DNA of 64,000 bases. Source: Alteromonas sp. KUL42 (lineage in GTDB: Bacteria > Pseudomonadota > Gammaproteobacteria > Enterobacterales > Alteromonadaceae). Made by a program: the position numbers and the translations under genes. Positions 16,534-25,691 of this stretch are shown here, piece by piece. The DNA is taken from the NCBI RefSeq assembly GCF_006538325.1, contig NZ_BJKK01000002.1, positions 485,234 through 549,233 on the forward strand, in the 5' to 3' direction. Each line of letters starts with the position of its first letter. Position 1 is the stretch's first letter. Below the pieces are notes generated by a model. That model was not told the origin of the DNA, did not search any database, and saw only the letters and a program-made list of their open reading frames with translations.

Positions 16534-17302
16534 TTATGCCTACATCGACGATACTTATTACGTAATGTCCAAGCTACAGAATGTTTAGCAGCAGTCAAAC
16601 ACTAATTTTAGGGCAGGAAAATGATTATCTAAGCATAAGATGTCCGCTATGTACACATGTCAAAAAATTCAGTAACGCAGTACTGACCGTCCGCTTATTG
16701 TCTTGAGTTCAATTGGTGAGTGCAACGATATCCTTATTTAAGGAGAAATGTTGCCATGAAACAAAGAAAATATTTCTTCTTAATTTACCTCAAACATTCA
16801 TTGCTTCCGATATTGATTCAGTCTGGAAATGTTACCTGCAAGTTCAAAGCGGCTTTTCGTCTATTTAGCCAGATAAATACCATTCCATTAGGGGGTAAAA
16901 ATGTTGGACATTGGACAATTTTAATATTAATTGTGTGCTTTTAATTTAAGTTGCTGTTTTCGTTTGTTTATTTTTTATTGCACTTTTTATTGTTGTCAGT
17001 TTTTTACTTATTCCTGTCCGTTTTCATCCGACTTCTGTCCGTTTTGTGTTTTTCTGCGTTTCATCGTTTATCTTATTATTATTATTTTTCTTTAAGAATT
17101 AATAAGATAAAAAATATATATAAAGGGAAGCTGTCCGGTTTTAAAATGGTAACTGGTCGGAACTGTCCGAAAAAAAATAGCCTGTCCGTAAATTTTGGAC
17201 AGTTTCGGACAGGCCTTTGCCCTTGTTCTGCGCGGCCTACATCGATAAAAAGGGCTAAATGTCCAAATGTCCGTGAAAATATGCCCTTGGGGACCCTATA
17301 AA
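16534..17302. repeat. Gene-poor region with clustered TGTCC/GGACA repeats
   Basis: TGTCC or its complement occurs 13 times: 16566, 16641, 16906, 16913, 17015, 17036, 17132, 17164, 17183, 17197, 17207, 17260, 17268 (left ends). Eight fall in the last 141 bp, most within TGTCCG, some in pairs 7 to 10 bp apart. They end just before the tyrosine recombinase start. A short frame at 16756-16944 (62 aa, AAGGAG upstream) is possible but unsupported. The T-rich stretch 16945-17130 contains nothing else I can name. Confidence 0.55.
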
Positions 17303-18301
17303 ATGCAGATGTTGGTAAATGAGTGGTTGCAGTTTAAACAGCTGAATGAAGCCCGTTCAGTCGAAACCATTAAGAAGTACCGCTACTACTTAACGCTGTA
17401 TCTTTCATTTTGTGAAAAGTCACTAGTTGACCCCTACCAGCCTAAACCGTTGCAGCTTGAGCAGTTCACCGGTCTATTTCTGCACCAAATGAAGTTGGTA
17501 CCACAAAGTAGACGAACCGCTGTGGCTGCACTTCGTGGGTTCTACGAATACCTATTTGATAAAGGGCATACTCGTTCCAATTTTGCTGCATCTTTACCTT
17601 ACCCAGCATCGTCACAAAAAATACCTGTTGCTATGGGGTTACGTTCTTTCGAGCAGCTGCTACAGAGTTGTGACTTAGAAACATTTATCGGAATTCGAGA
17701 CGCAGCGATTATCGCGCTTATGGGGGGCTGTGGTTTTCGCTTGGCCGGAATTGTTTCACTTAACCTTTCAAATATCGTTGCATTCGAACACGAGGGAGCT
17801 GACCGTTTAGCTATTCGTGTTATCGAGAAGGGTAAGAAAGAGCGTCAGGTTCCTTTGCCAATGGAAGTGCAGTTATTCCTGCGTGTTTACATTGGTCATC
17901 CTGATTTACGTCATATTGACCGCACATTACCCAATGGTGATCAGGTGTTATTCATTAGCACCAATAACCGTCGTGTTAAGCCCTGGGATTATTACGGCGA
18001 AAACAGAAGAATATCACCGCGCACTATCCAGAAGATGATTAATAAGCGAGGCGTTGCAGCTGGGGTTCCTGCCAATCAGGCCCACCCTCATGCATTACGT
18101 CACCTAACTGGTACCGAATACGCAGAGGAAGACTTAGACATTATCACCAGGCAAACACTGTTAGGCCACAGTGACCCTAAAACTACAGAGATATACACTC
18201 AACTTGCATTACGGAAGCTTACCAAGCAAGTGGATAAAGGTAACCCATTAGGAAAGATTTCTACTGCAGTAACACCACTTCTTCACGCCCTAAAGAAATA
18301 A
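17303..18301 (+). CDS. Full-length tyrosine recombinase (XerC/D-like)
   Basis: 332 aa from ATG 17303, chosen because GGGGA lies 9 bp upstream; the frame also has ATG 17267, but that start sits on one of the TGTCCG repeats. Residues about 4-95 form the SAM-like core-binding domain. Catalytic residues are present: Arg in GCGFRLAGIVSL, Lys in EKGKKERQVPL, the HALRH box, His in LGHSDPKTT and Tyr in EIYTQ. It probably cuts and rejoins DNA at a site in this element; an inverted repeat lies 20 bp past its stop. Not obviously the integrase for the tRNA site, since a serine recombinase lies closer. Confidence 0.85.
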   Translation: MQMLVNEWLQFKQLNEARSVETIKKYRYYLTLYLSFCEKSLVDPYQPKPLQLEQFTGLFLHQMKLVPQSRRTAVAALRGFYEYLFDKGHTRSNFAASLPYPASSQKIPVAMGLRSFEQLLQSCDLETFIGIRDAAIIALMGGCGFRLAGIVSLNLSNIVAFEHEGADRLAIRVIEKGKKERQVPLPMEVQLFLRVYIGHPDLRHIDRTLPNGDQVLFISTNNRRVKPWDYYGENRRISPRTIQKMINKRGVAAGVPANQAHPHALRHLTGTEYAEEDLDIITRQTLLGHSDPKTTEIYTQLALRKLTKQVDKGNPLGKISTAVTPLLHALKK

Positions 18302-18824
18302 CCTTCCTACATTCTTACCATTACTATAGCACTGGGCCAATTCCCTCAGCGCTATAGTAAACCCCTCTCTCACTAGAACATAAAATTTACCAGAAAGCTT
18401 TACACAGACATGCCTTTGGTTCTTTTTTGGTGCGTGGAAATTATATAGTCTGTACCACCAACTAATAGATAATGAATGTTTGCAGGTGTGCGCAGCACCC
18501 TTTGAAACTCTCTTTTATAACGGACAATAGCATTTAGGTGCGTGGAACTATCAACTGCGCTTTATATACAAAATACGCAATACACAACCAATCCACCACG
18601 TATGAACAACGCCTGCAGCCACACGTATTTAATAAAAAGCGCAATAAAAAATAGAAATACAACTTAAACACACACTTACTGCTCGAATATCCTGCAATCC
18701 ACCTCCTTCATGCATTACTATTAGAGGGGTGGGGGCTCGGCAAGTGTAAAGAGCTTCTTGAATAGGGTAGGGCGGGTACCAGCATATCTGCACTGATTTT
18801 AAACTCTGTTATAAGGCAAATATA
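18302..18824. other. Intergenic region with inverted and direct repeats
   Basis: About 520 bp, no gene seen. Contains the inverted repeat at 18321-18360, two copies of GGTGCGTGGAA (18429-18439 and 18537-18547), and AAAAAGCGCAATAAAAAA at 18634-18651, the exact reverse complement of 14373-14390. Probably a regulatory or recombination region for the Mor-like/serine recombinase pair. Confidence 0.45.
18321..18360. repeat. Long inverted repeat downstream of tyrosine recombinase
   Basis: TTACTATAGC (18321-18330) is perfectly repeated in inverse as GCTATAGTAA (18351-18360). The inner sequences extend the symmetry imperfectly (CTGGG and CCCTCAG around CCAATT). No T-run follows, so a simple terminator is less likely; the two arms around a six-base centre resemble a tyrosine recombinase core site. 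Confidence 0.6.
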
Positions 18825-19178
18825 ATGAGTGAAAGCACAGCAGAAATAGATTCACTGAAAATGGCCGAATTGGATAAATTGAACTTACCTAAGTTTTGGC
18901 GAGAAATTGCACACATCGCTGGTCCAGAAATGTTCATAAAAATTTGGCGTGCAGCAAGCTGCCCTGAAAACCAATGGAAGCAGGATAAAATTTACGTCCC
19001 TTCCATAAAAAAATACCAAGAGTACCAGTGCGTACAAATCATTAAATGCTTTATAGAACGAAAAATGTCATGCACCGAGATAACCAAAGAACTTGAAAAG
19101 CACGGAATGTCACGCTCTCCTGATACCATTAGACGAATAGCGAAAAAATACGAACTAGGGGAAGTGCCCCTTAGATAG
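18825..19178 (+). CDS. Mor-like helix-turn-helix regulator
   Basis: 117 aa. The layout LPKFWREIAHIAGPEMFIKI, then IYVPSIKKYQEY, then a C-terminal helix-turn-helix (CTEITKELEKHGMSRSPDTI then RRIAKKY) follows the Mor/C activator pattern of Mu-like phages and of some integrative elements. It ends 18 bp before the serine recombinase and is likely co-transcribed, so it may control recombinase expression or form part of the excision decision. Similarity is judged by pattern only. Confidence 0.6.
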   Translation: MSESTAEIDSLKMAELDKLNLPKFWREIAHIAGPEMFIKIWRAASCPENQWKQDKIYVPSIKKYQEYQCVQIIKCFIERKMSCTEITKELEKHGMSRSPDTIRRIAKKYELGEVPLR

Positions 19179-19196
19179 TGATTTTAGGAACTAACA

Positions 19197-20768
19197 ATGA
19201 CCACTTGTGTAATATATGCGCGTGTTTCCACTGCGAAACAGGCCGAAAAAGAACTTCCTGTTCAAAGCCAAATAGACAAATGCTTAGCACACGCCGAATC
19301 CCTTGGTGCAGATGTGAAGAAAGTATTCACCGACGAAGGTATTTCTGGCGCCACTGATAACCGTCCTGCATTCCAGCAAGCCATTTCATACTGTGAAAAC
19401 TTCGACGTTGATTACTTTATTTGTTGGAGTACTTCACGCTTTGCTAGAAACGCGCTTGAAGCAAAGCTTAATAAGCGACGATTAGCCAATAGCAGTACCA
19501 AAATAAGCTATGTGTCTCAAAATATCGATAAGGGCGATTCAGGCTTTATTTACGAGGGGATTTTAGAATTATTCGACGAGTACTATTCTCGTCAAGTCTC
19601 ACAAGACACAAAACGTTCAATGATAGCAAATGCTCAAAAAGGCTATTTCAATGGAGGTTATTTAACATTTGGATACCAGGTAGAAAAAGTTCTCGGTGAG
19701 AAAAATAAGACCAGGCTCATTCCAAATCCGATGGAAGTTGGCACTGTTAACAGAATATTTGAACTAAAGCTTTCAGGTTACGGTGGAAAACAGATAGCTG
19801 AGCTACTTAATGCTGAAGGACGTCTTAACCGTGGCAAAAAATGGAATAAAACCTCTATTCTTGGCTTACTGCGTAACGAACGCGTTGTTGGCAGAATTGC
19901 ATTTGGTAAAAAGGGCCGTGAGGGTTCATTACCCCGTTCTGAATGGATTGTAGTAGACAGTCACGAACCCATTGTTTGTTACGAACTATTCGACGCCGTT
20001 CAAAAAACAATGGACAGTCAAACTCAAAAAGCAGTGAAAGAGGGCGGTTCGCCCAAAAGCACTCGTTTCTTCACTGGCCTACTTAAATGCGGAAAATGTG
20101 GTAAGTCGATGAAGATAGAGAAAGCGAAAGGCGCCACGAAGACGTATTACTATTACAATTGCAGTACAAAACAGGCTGGATTGGGCTGTGAGGACCGTCG
20201 AATCAATTCAGCTATATTCGACCCATGGATGACTGACGTTATATGCTCAGAAGTGCTTACAGAGCGAAATTTAAAAGATTTGCTGCTACAGCTAAATGAT
20301 CTTTGTGGCTCTTGGGCGCAGAAAAAGCGAGACAGGTGCAATGAAATTATTCAGCAAATAAAAGAGTATGAGCGAAAAAACTCGCGCTTGTATGAGTTGT
20401 TAGAGGACGATTCTGGTATTTACAACTTGCAAGACCTTGCACCGCGTTTACGTTCTAACAACGAAACTATAAGAAAATTAAACACTGAATTGGCTGTAGC
20501 TGAAACAGAAAAACCACCACAGTTGGAAATTTCTGAAACTGATCTTAGTGATCTAAGTGAACTGCTCCTTGATATCATCAAGACTTCAAGTAATCCTGGA
20601 AAAGTTCGGGAGTTCTTCAAAACGTTTATCCACAGTATCGTACTGCAAGATAATGAAATTAAAGTCAAATACAGACCGGAGGCACTTATTTCTGTGAACT
20701 CTGAAATAGTTCCCAGTGAAGTTAAGTGGCTCCCCCTCCCCGACTCGAACGGGGGACCTGCGGATTAA
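19197..20768 (+). CDS. Large serine recombinase (probable integrase), 3' end inside tRNA-Asn
   Basis: 523 aa. N-terminal resolvase domain with catalytic Ser11 in YARVST and the SRFAR and DTKRSM segments; the recombinase domain follows (about 160-260), then a zinc ribbon at about 298-335 (CGKCG and later C...GLGC), then a coiled coil typical of large serine integrases. Such enzymes integrate and excise phages. The last 13 codons (from W511) lie within the tRNA-Asn gene and the stop TAA (20766-20768) overlaps the complement of the anticodon. In the free element the 3' end would be supplied by attP, so the C-terminus may differ before and after integration. Confidence 0.9.
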   Translation: MTTCVIYARVSTAKQAEKELPVQSQIDKCLAHAESLGADVKKVFTDEGISGATDNRPAFQQAISYCENFDVDYFICWSTSRFARNALEAKLNKRRLANSSTKISYVSQNIDKGDSGFIYEGILELFDEYYSRQVSQDTKRSMIANAQKGYFNGGYLTFGYQVEKVLGEKNKTRLIPNPMEVGTVNRIFELKLSGYGGKQIAELLNAEGRLNRGKKWNKTSILGLLRNERVVGRIAFGKKGREGSLPRSEWIVVDSHEPIVCYELFDAVQKTMDSQTQKAVKEGGSPKSTRFFTGLLKCGKCGKSMKIEKAKGATKTYYYYNCSTKQAGLGCEDRRINSAIFDPWMTDVICSEVLTERNLKDLLLQLNDLCGSWAQKKRDRCNEIIQQIKEYERKNSRLYELLEDDSGIYNLQDLAPRLRSNNETIRKLNTELAVAETEKPPQLEISETDLSDLSELLLDIIKTSSNPGKVREFFKTFIHSIVLQDNEIKVKYRPEALISVNSEIVPSEVKWLPLPDSNGGPAD

Positions 20769-20803
20769 CAGTCCGTCGCTCTAACCAACTGAGCTAAGGG
20801 GGA
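20727..20803 (-). tRNA. tRNA-Asn (GTT), copy 1
   Basis: 77 nt on the minus strand with encoded CCA. Acceptor stem TCCCCCT/AGGGGGA, discriminator G, anticodon GTT (complement of 20767-20769). Its 3' end faces the element, the usual orientation for an integration target. The serine recombinase reading frame runs into it from the left. Confidence 0.95.
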
Positions 20804-20829
20804 ATCGACACCTAAGTTGTTGCTGAAGT

Positions 20830-20906
20830 TGGCTCCCCCTCCCCGACTCGAACGGGGGACCTGCGGATTAACAGTCCGTCGCTCTAACCAACTGAGCTAA
20901 GGGGGA
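20830..20906 (-). tRNA. tRNA-Asn (GTT), copy 2
   Basis: Identical 77-nt sequence to copy 1, separated by 26 bp. Promoter-proximal copy of the tandem pair; both are read from the promoter at 20928-20956. Confidence 0.95.
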
Positions 20907-20927
20907 CCTGTGCTTCAACGGAGGCGA

Positions 20928-20956
20928 ATATTAAAGACGTACTTAGTTGCTGTCAA
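20928..20956 (-). promoter_or_regulatory. Promoter of the tRNA-Asn pair
   Basis: On the minus strand TTGACA (complement of 20951-20956), 17-bp spacer, TAATAT (complement of 20928-20933), about 22 bp before the first tRNA base. A near-consensus sigma-70 promoter. Confidence 0.8.
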
Positions 20957-21991
20957 CAATATAAATGAAATATTTGTACTGACTGCGCAAAAAATAGCTT
21001 TTTAGCACTTTTATGCTCATTATCTCATCAATAAGACAAAAGTAATGGTTAATTAGTAGCCGTTAATTTAGTTTGAGTAATTTAAAGGGTTTAAAGACGG
21101 TGTTTATCTCATTGAACAAATGTTGTTTAAACATATCTCATATTATTCAAAGTTAATAACTAAAAAGAATAAAAAAAAGCTTTAATACTGATAATATGTA
21201 CAGCGTTTAATAATTCTGTAACCTGTACTTAAGTATTAAAAGGTTAGTCATCACTTACGTCTTTTTCTGATTGAAGTGCACAACATCGCGCCAAATATGG
21301 TCTAGCGTTAGTTATCCACTAAATCTGTGGATAACTATGTTGATAGGTTAATTTAAGCTACTACTTGGATGAGATCTCTGCGTATAAGATCATTATTCAC
21401 AAAGCGCTTTTTTGGTAAAAAATTCAATTTAAATCAAATGTTTATGCGGTTTTTGCTGATCGTTTTCAGTGATCGGTATTGATCAGTAGAACAAAAAGTA
21501 GCTTGTGTGTTAATTCAACGAATGATTAAAAGCTATTCAAGGTGCAGAGTGTTGATTCTTAGTAAGTTACATTTTATTAACGATTTAGCGTCAGTACTAA
21601 AGGTGTAGTGATGTAACATAAAGTAAGTTTATTATTGAAAATACATGTCTAATAAACGTATTAAAAGTGCAACCGAACTGTCATTTTACAATTTTCATGA
21701 AAATAACAGGGTAACAAGTGCAAAGTACTACTTTCTCTTTGTTCGGTAAAAATTTGAAGAATTCGTTATATTTCATCAATTCGGCTTAGTAATAAACGTT
21801 GCCCTTGTTCATTGCTGTGTTTGTCGATTAAACATAGCCAATAAGAGCCCGCTCTTTTAGACTACACACATTAATGATAGTAAATTTAACGTAATTATGG
21901 ACGCTGATCTTTTGTAGTGTCTGAGAGCTTCTAAGAGTGTCTTGTAGCTAATATTATGCGTCAAATAACGAAATAAAATACTGAGGCTTTA
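20957..21991. other. Gene-free AT-rich kilobase with DnaA-box pair and GATC cluster
   Basis: No gene of credible length seen on either strand. At 21310-21336 AGTTATCCAC and GTGGATAACT form a perfect 10-bp inverted repeat around TAAATCT; the right arm with its preceding T is a perfect consensus DnaA box (complement of TTATCCACA). A further TTATTCACA is at 21393-21401. Five GATC sites lie at 21373, 21388, 21458, 21471 and 21481. AT-rich runs flank this. Possibly a DnaA-binding locus. Confidence 0.5.
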
Positions 21992-23365
21992 GTGACAAAA
22001 AGTGATGTAAGTAAGCGCTCGTCTGATTTGCTCGAAGGAGATATCAGTACAACACTAAAAAGAATGACCATACCCATGATACTCGGTATGGTCATGATGA
22101 TGAGTTTTGGATTGATCGATACGTTTTTCGTCAGCCTGTTAGGTACAGACCAACTCGCAGCAATTAGTTTTACCTTTCCTGTAACTTTTACCGTCATTAG
22201 TTTAAATATTGGTTTAGGTATTGGCACGTCAGCCATTATTGGAAAGTTACAAGGCAGTAAAGCGCTCGCCAAGTCTAAGATTTACGCGACTGGCTCTGTC
22301 ATGCTGTCGGTATTATTAGTAGGGACATTAGCATGTATTGGCTATTTCACTATTGAGCCGATTTTTAAACTGTTAAATGCATCGGAAAGGCTCATGCCGT
22401 TTATTTCGGATTATATGGGGTTGTGGTACTTATCGAGTATCTTCTTGGCCATGCCAATGGTGGGTAACAGTGTGCTTAGAGCCTGCGGTGATACGCGCAC
22501 ACCCAGTATGATTATGGCTGCAGGTGGCGGACTTAATGCGTTACTCGACCCTTTATTTATATTCGGATTCGGACCAATACCCGCAATGGGGATAAAAGGT
22601 GCAGCACTTGCGACATTTATTGCTTGGATAGTAGGGGCGTTATGGATTTTATACATATTAGCCATACGTAGAAAGCTGATGCTACCTCGCTTATTAACGC
22701 TAGAAGAGCTTAGAGAAAGTAGTAGTGAAATTTTAAAGATAGGTCTGCCTGCGGCTGGCGCTAATATGCTCACACCAATCGCTGGTGGTGTCATGACCGC
22801 AGTGGTGGCGAGCTATGGAGCGGAAGCCGTCGCTGCGTGGGGAGTAGGGAATAGAATGGAATCTATCGCCAGCATAGTTGTGCTGGCTCTTTCAATGACA
22901 TTGCCGCCTTTCATTAGTCAAAATGTTGGTGCTATGCAGTTAGAAAGGGTCAAAAAAGCATACGCAACGACGCTAAAGTTCGTTCTTGTCTGGCAATTTA
23001 TCATTTTCGTAATTATGTGGCTTTTATCAAGTTGGATTGCTGTTGCGTTTGCAAATGAGCCTGAAGTTAGTGCGCTAATTCAACTATTTTTGATGATTGT
23101 GCCGCTTGGTTACGGTATGCAGGGAGTTATTATCCTTACAAATTCATCATTAAATGCAATGCATCGCCCGATGACAGCGCTTTTGCTCAGTGTCATCCGC
23201 TTGTTTGTATTTTTCGTACCGATAAGTATTGCTGGAAGTGTGATGTTTGGTTTGAATGGATTATTTGTGGGTAATGTCATTGCAAATATCGTCATGGCGA
23301 GTGTGTCTTTTGTTGTTTTCAAGCGCGCAATTGCGCAATTTGAAGCAGATCACGAAAATGCTTAA
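21992..23365 (+). CDS. MATE family multidrug exporter
   Basis: 457 aa with GTG start; GAGG lies 8 bp upstream. Twelve hydrophobic segments in two similar halves. Typical MATE features: TIPMILGMVMMMSFGLIDTF at the start of the first repeat, and KIGLPAAGANMLTPIAGGVM opening the second. These inner-membrane proteins export cationic drugs and metabolites in exchange for Na+ or H+. Substrate not predictable. It ends 12 bp before uvrB, so the two may share a transcript. Confidence 0.9.
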   Translation: MTKSDVSKRSSDLLEGDISTTLKRMTIPMILGMVMMMSFGLIDTFFVSLLGTDQLAAISFTFPVTFTVISLNIGLGIGTSAIIGKLQGSKALAKSKIYATGSVMLSVLLVGTLACIGYFTIEPIFKLLNASERLMPFISDYMGLWYLSSIFLAMPMVGNSVLRACGDTRTPSMIMAAGGGLNALLDPLFIFGFGPIPAMGIKGAALATFIAWIVGALWILYILAIRRKLMLPRLLTLEELRESSSEILKIGLPAAGANMLTPIAGGVMTAVVASYGAEAVAAWGVGNRMESIASIVVLALSMTLPPFISQNVGAMQLERVKKAYATTLKFVLVWQFIIFVIMWLLSSWIAVAFANEPEVSALIQLFLMIVPLGYGMQGVIILTNSSLNAMHRPMTALLLSVIRLFVFFVPISIAGSVMFGLNGLFVGNVIANIVMASVSFVVFKRAIAQFEADHENA

Positions 23366-23377
23366 TAAGGTTTTGAA

Positions 23378-25393
23378 ATGAGTAGAGGATTCGAATTACA
23401 TTCGAAATATCAGCCTGCGGGTGATCAACCGGCCGCTATAGAAGCCTTGGTTGATGGACTTGATAGTGGGGTGGCAGGGCAAACTCTATTGGGGGTAACG
23501 GGGTCTGGTAAAACATTCACTATGGCAAATGTTATTCAACAGGTGCAGCGCCCTACATTGATCCTTGCTCATAATAAAACGCTGGCTGCACAGCTGTACG
23601 GGGAAATGAAAGAGTTTTTTCCACATAACGCGGTTGAGTATTTTGTGTCTTACTATGATTATTATCAACCCGAAGCCTATGTGCCCAGTACGGATACCTT
23701 TATAGAAAAAGACGCATCTATTAATGATCACATTGAACAGATGCGTCTTTCTGCAACAAAGGCGCTGATGGAGCGCAGAGATGTTGTGATAGTGGCGAGC
23801 GTGTCAGCTATTTACGGCTTGGGCGACCCTGAGTCTTACATGAAAATGCTGTTGCATTTACGACAGGGCGACACGATGGATCAACGAGATATCTTGCGTC
23901 GTCTTGCTGAACTCCAATATAAGCGCAACGATTTAGCTTTTGAGCGCGGTACATTTCGTGTAAGAGGAGATGTCATTGATATTTTTCCCGCGGATTCTGA
24001 AAAGCAAGCGGTACGCGTTGAACTGTTTGATGATGAAATTGACAAAATAAGCCTTTTTGACCCACTGACAGGTGCGGTGGACAAATCGGTTATTCGCGCA
24101 ACTGTATTCCCCAAAACGCATTACGTAACGCCTAGAGAAAAGATTCTTAATGCTATTGAGCATATAAAAGAAGAACTTGTTGAGCGTAAAAAACAGCTCC
24201 AAGAATCCAACAAACTCATTGAAGAGCAGCGTATATCTCAGCGCACGCAGTTTGATATTGAGATGATGATGGAATTAGGCTATTGCTCAGGAATAGAAAA
24301 CTATTCTCGTTATCTTTCCGGTCGCGCACCAGGCGAACCCCCACCTACGCTTTTAGATTACTTCCCCGCCGATGGGCTTATGTTTATCGACGAGTCTCAT
24401 GTAACGGTTTCACAAGTCGGCGCCATGTATCGCGGCGACAGATCCAGAAAGGAAACCTTGGTGGAATTTGGTTTTCGTTTACCTTCTGCATTGGATAATC
24501 GCCCGCTAAAATTTGAGGAGTTTGAGCAAATTTGCCCACAAACCATTTATGTGTCTGCGACACCGGGTGACTATGAATTGAAGAAGACTGAAGGTGAAAT
24601 TGTCGAGCAAGTCGTACGTCCAACTGGACTGCTTGATCCTGTCATCGAAGTCCGTCCCGTGGCCACACAGGTCGACGATGTGTTATCTGAAATTCAAAAA
24701 CGCGTGGCGCTTGATGAAAGGGTACTGATCACGACGCTAACAAAGCGCATGGCAGAAGACTTAAGTGAATATCTCAATGAGCACGGTGTGAAGGTGCGTT
24801 ATTTGCACTCAGATATTGATACGGTAGAGCGAATTGAGATCATCCGCGATCTGCGTCTTGGTAAGTTTGACGTATTGGTAGGGATTAACCTGTTACGTGA
24901 AGGGTTAGATATGCCCGAAGTATCATTAGTGGCAATACTTGATGCAGATAAAGAAGGTTTCTTACGGGCTGAACGTTCTCTTATTCAAACCATAGGCCGT
25001 GCAGCACGCCACATAAATGGTAAGGCAATTTTATACGGTGACACCGTGACTAAATCTATGCGCAAAGCAATTGATGAAACCGCCCGTCGCCGAGAGAAAC
25101 AAGAAGCACATAATAAGGCCAATAATATAACACCGATGCGCCTTAACAAGCCTATTACCGATATTATGGATTTGGGGGAATCGGCCCATCCAGCGTCTGG
25201 TAAAGTCAGGCTGCGCAAAGTTGAAGAGAAGAAGAAGCAACAAAAGACAGCGTCGGCAACCGAGCTCATGGATAAAATATCGGAGCTTGAAAAGCAAATG
25301 TTTGAATACGCCCGAGAGCTCGAGTTTGAAAAGGCTGCGAGTTTACGCGACGACATTGAGGCTCTGCGTAAGCAAGTTGTCACACTTTCTTAG
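23378..25393 (+). CDS. uvrB: Excinuclease ABC subunit B
   Basis: 671 aa, the normal length. Walker A GVTGSGKT at about residues 39-46, the beta-hairpin region with [12 protein letters not shown] (about 92-103) used for damage verification, DESH motif near 338, helicase motifs ([21 protein letters not shown]) and the C-terminal UVR domain (about 630-665, [20 protein letters not shown]) that recruits UvrC. It loads onto damaged DNA with UvrA and positions UvrC for dual incision in nucleotide excision repair. Confidence 0.98.
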   Translation: MSRGFELHSKYQPAGDQPAAIEALVDGLDSGVAGQTLLGVTGSGKTFTMANVIQQVQRPTLILAHNKTLAAQLYGEMKEFFPHNAVEYFVSYYDYYQPEAYVPSTDTFIEKDASINDHIEQMRLSATKALMERRDVVIVASVSAIYGLGDPESYMKMLLHLRQGDTMDQRDILRRLAELQYKRNDLAFERGTFRVRGDVIDIFPADSEKQAVRVELFDDEIDKISLFDPLTGAVDKSVIRATVFPKTHYVTPREKILNAIEHIKEELVERKKQLQESNKLIEEQRISQRTQFDIEMMMELGYCSGIENYSRYLSGRAPGEPPPTLLDYFPADGLMFIDESHVTVSQVGAMYRGDRSRKETLVEFGFRLPSALDNRPLKFEEFEQICPQTIYVSATPGDYELKKTEGEIVEQVVRPTGLLDPVIEVRPVATQVDDVLSEIQKRVALDERVLITTLTKRMAEDLSEYLNEHGVKVRYLHSDIDTVERIEIIRDLRLGKFDVLVGINLLREGLDMPEVSLVAILDADKEGFLRAERSLIQTIGRAARHINGKAILYGDTVTKSMRKAIDETARRREKQEAHNKANNITPMRLNKPITDIMDLGESAHPASGKVRLRKVEEKKKQQKTASATELMDKISELEKQMFEYARELEFEKAASLRDDIEALRKQVVTLS

Positions 25394-25691
25394 TAAGTGT
25401 AGTAATATTTCCGTACACATACCCTTTTCTTCGACATTCATATTGGCGTGTCTCATCCTCGTGTAGGGTGAGCTACACCAATGTTGTTTGTATGTTTTCT
25501 ATTCAGTTTTTTGGTATCCTCTTTATTCTTCTCTATTTCGTATTAATCGAGATAACTCAAAAATGCACCAAGTAGCGAAATTATTGTGTGATTTGGGTTC
25601 AAAAGCCCTAATTTGTCGTTGTAATAACACCAGTAGTTTCATATAGTTTTAGTTAGAGTATCAATAACTATACCTATAAACAGGTGCTAAC

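Noticed and set aside
16951..17301. Open frame of 116 codons on the plus strand before the tyrosine recombinase
   Set aside because: Phe/Leu/Tyr-rich translation of a T-rich stretch and of the TGTCC repeats; no ribosome site and no protein-like pattern.
18825..20768. Mu-like transposing phage suggested by the Mor-like protein
   Set aside because: No MuA/MuB-type transposase is seen and the element ends at a tRNA with a serine recombinase; the Mor-like fold is also found in other integrative elements.
20727..20906. The two identical tRNA-Asn genes as left and right attachment duplicates
   Set aside because: Both lie on the same side of the element with only 26 bp between, and both are complete and share one promoter; a simple tandem duplication is enough.
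21300..21490. Chromosomal replication origin
   Set aside because: DnaA boxes and GATC sites are present but dnaA, dnaN, mnmG or other usual origin neighbours are not; too few boxes are seen.
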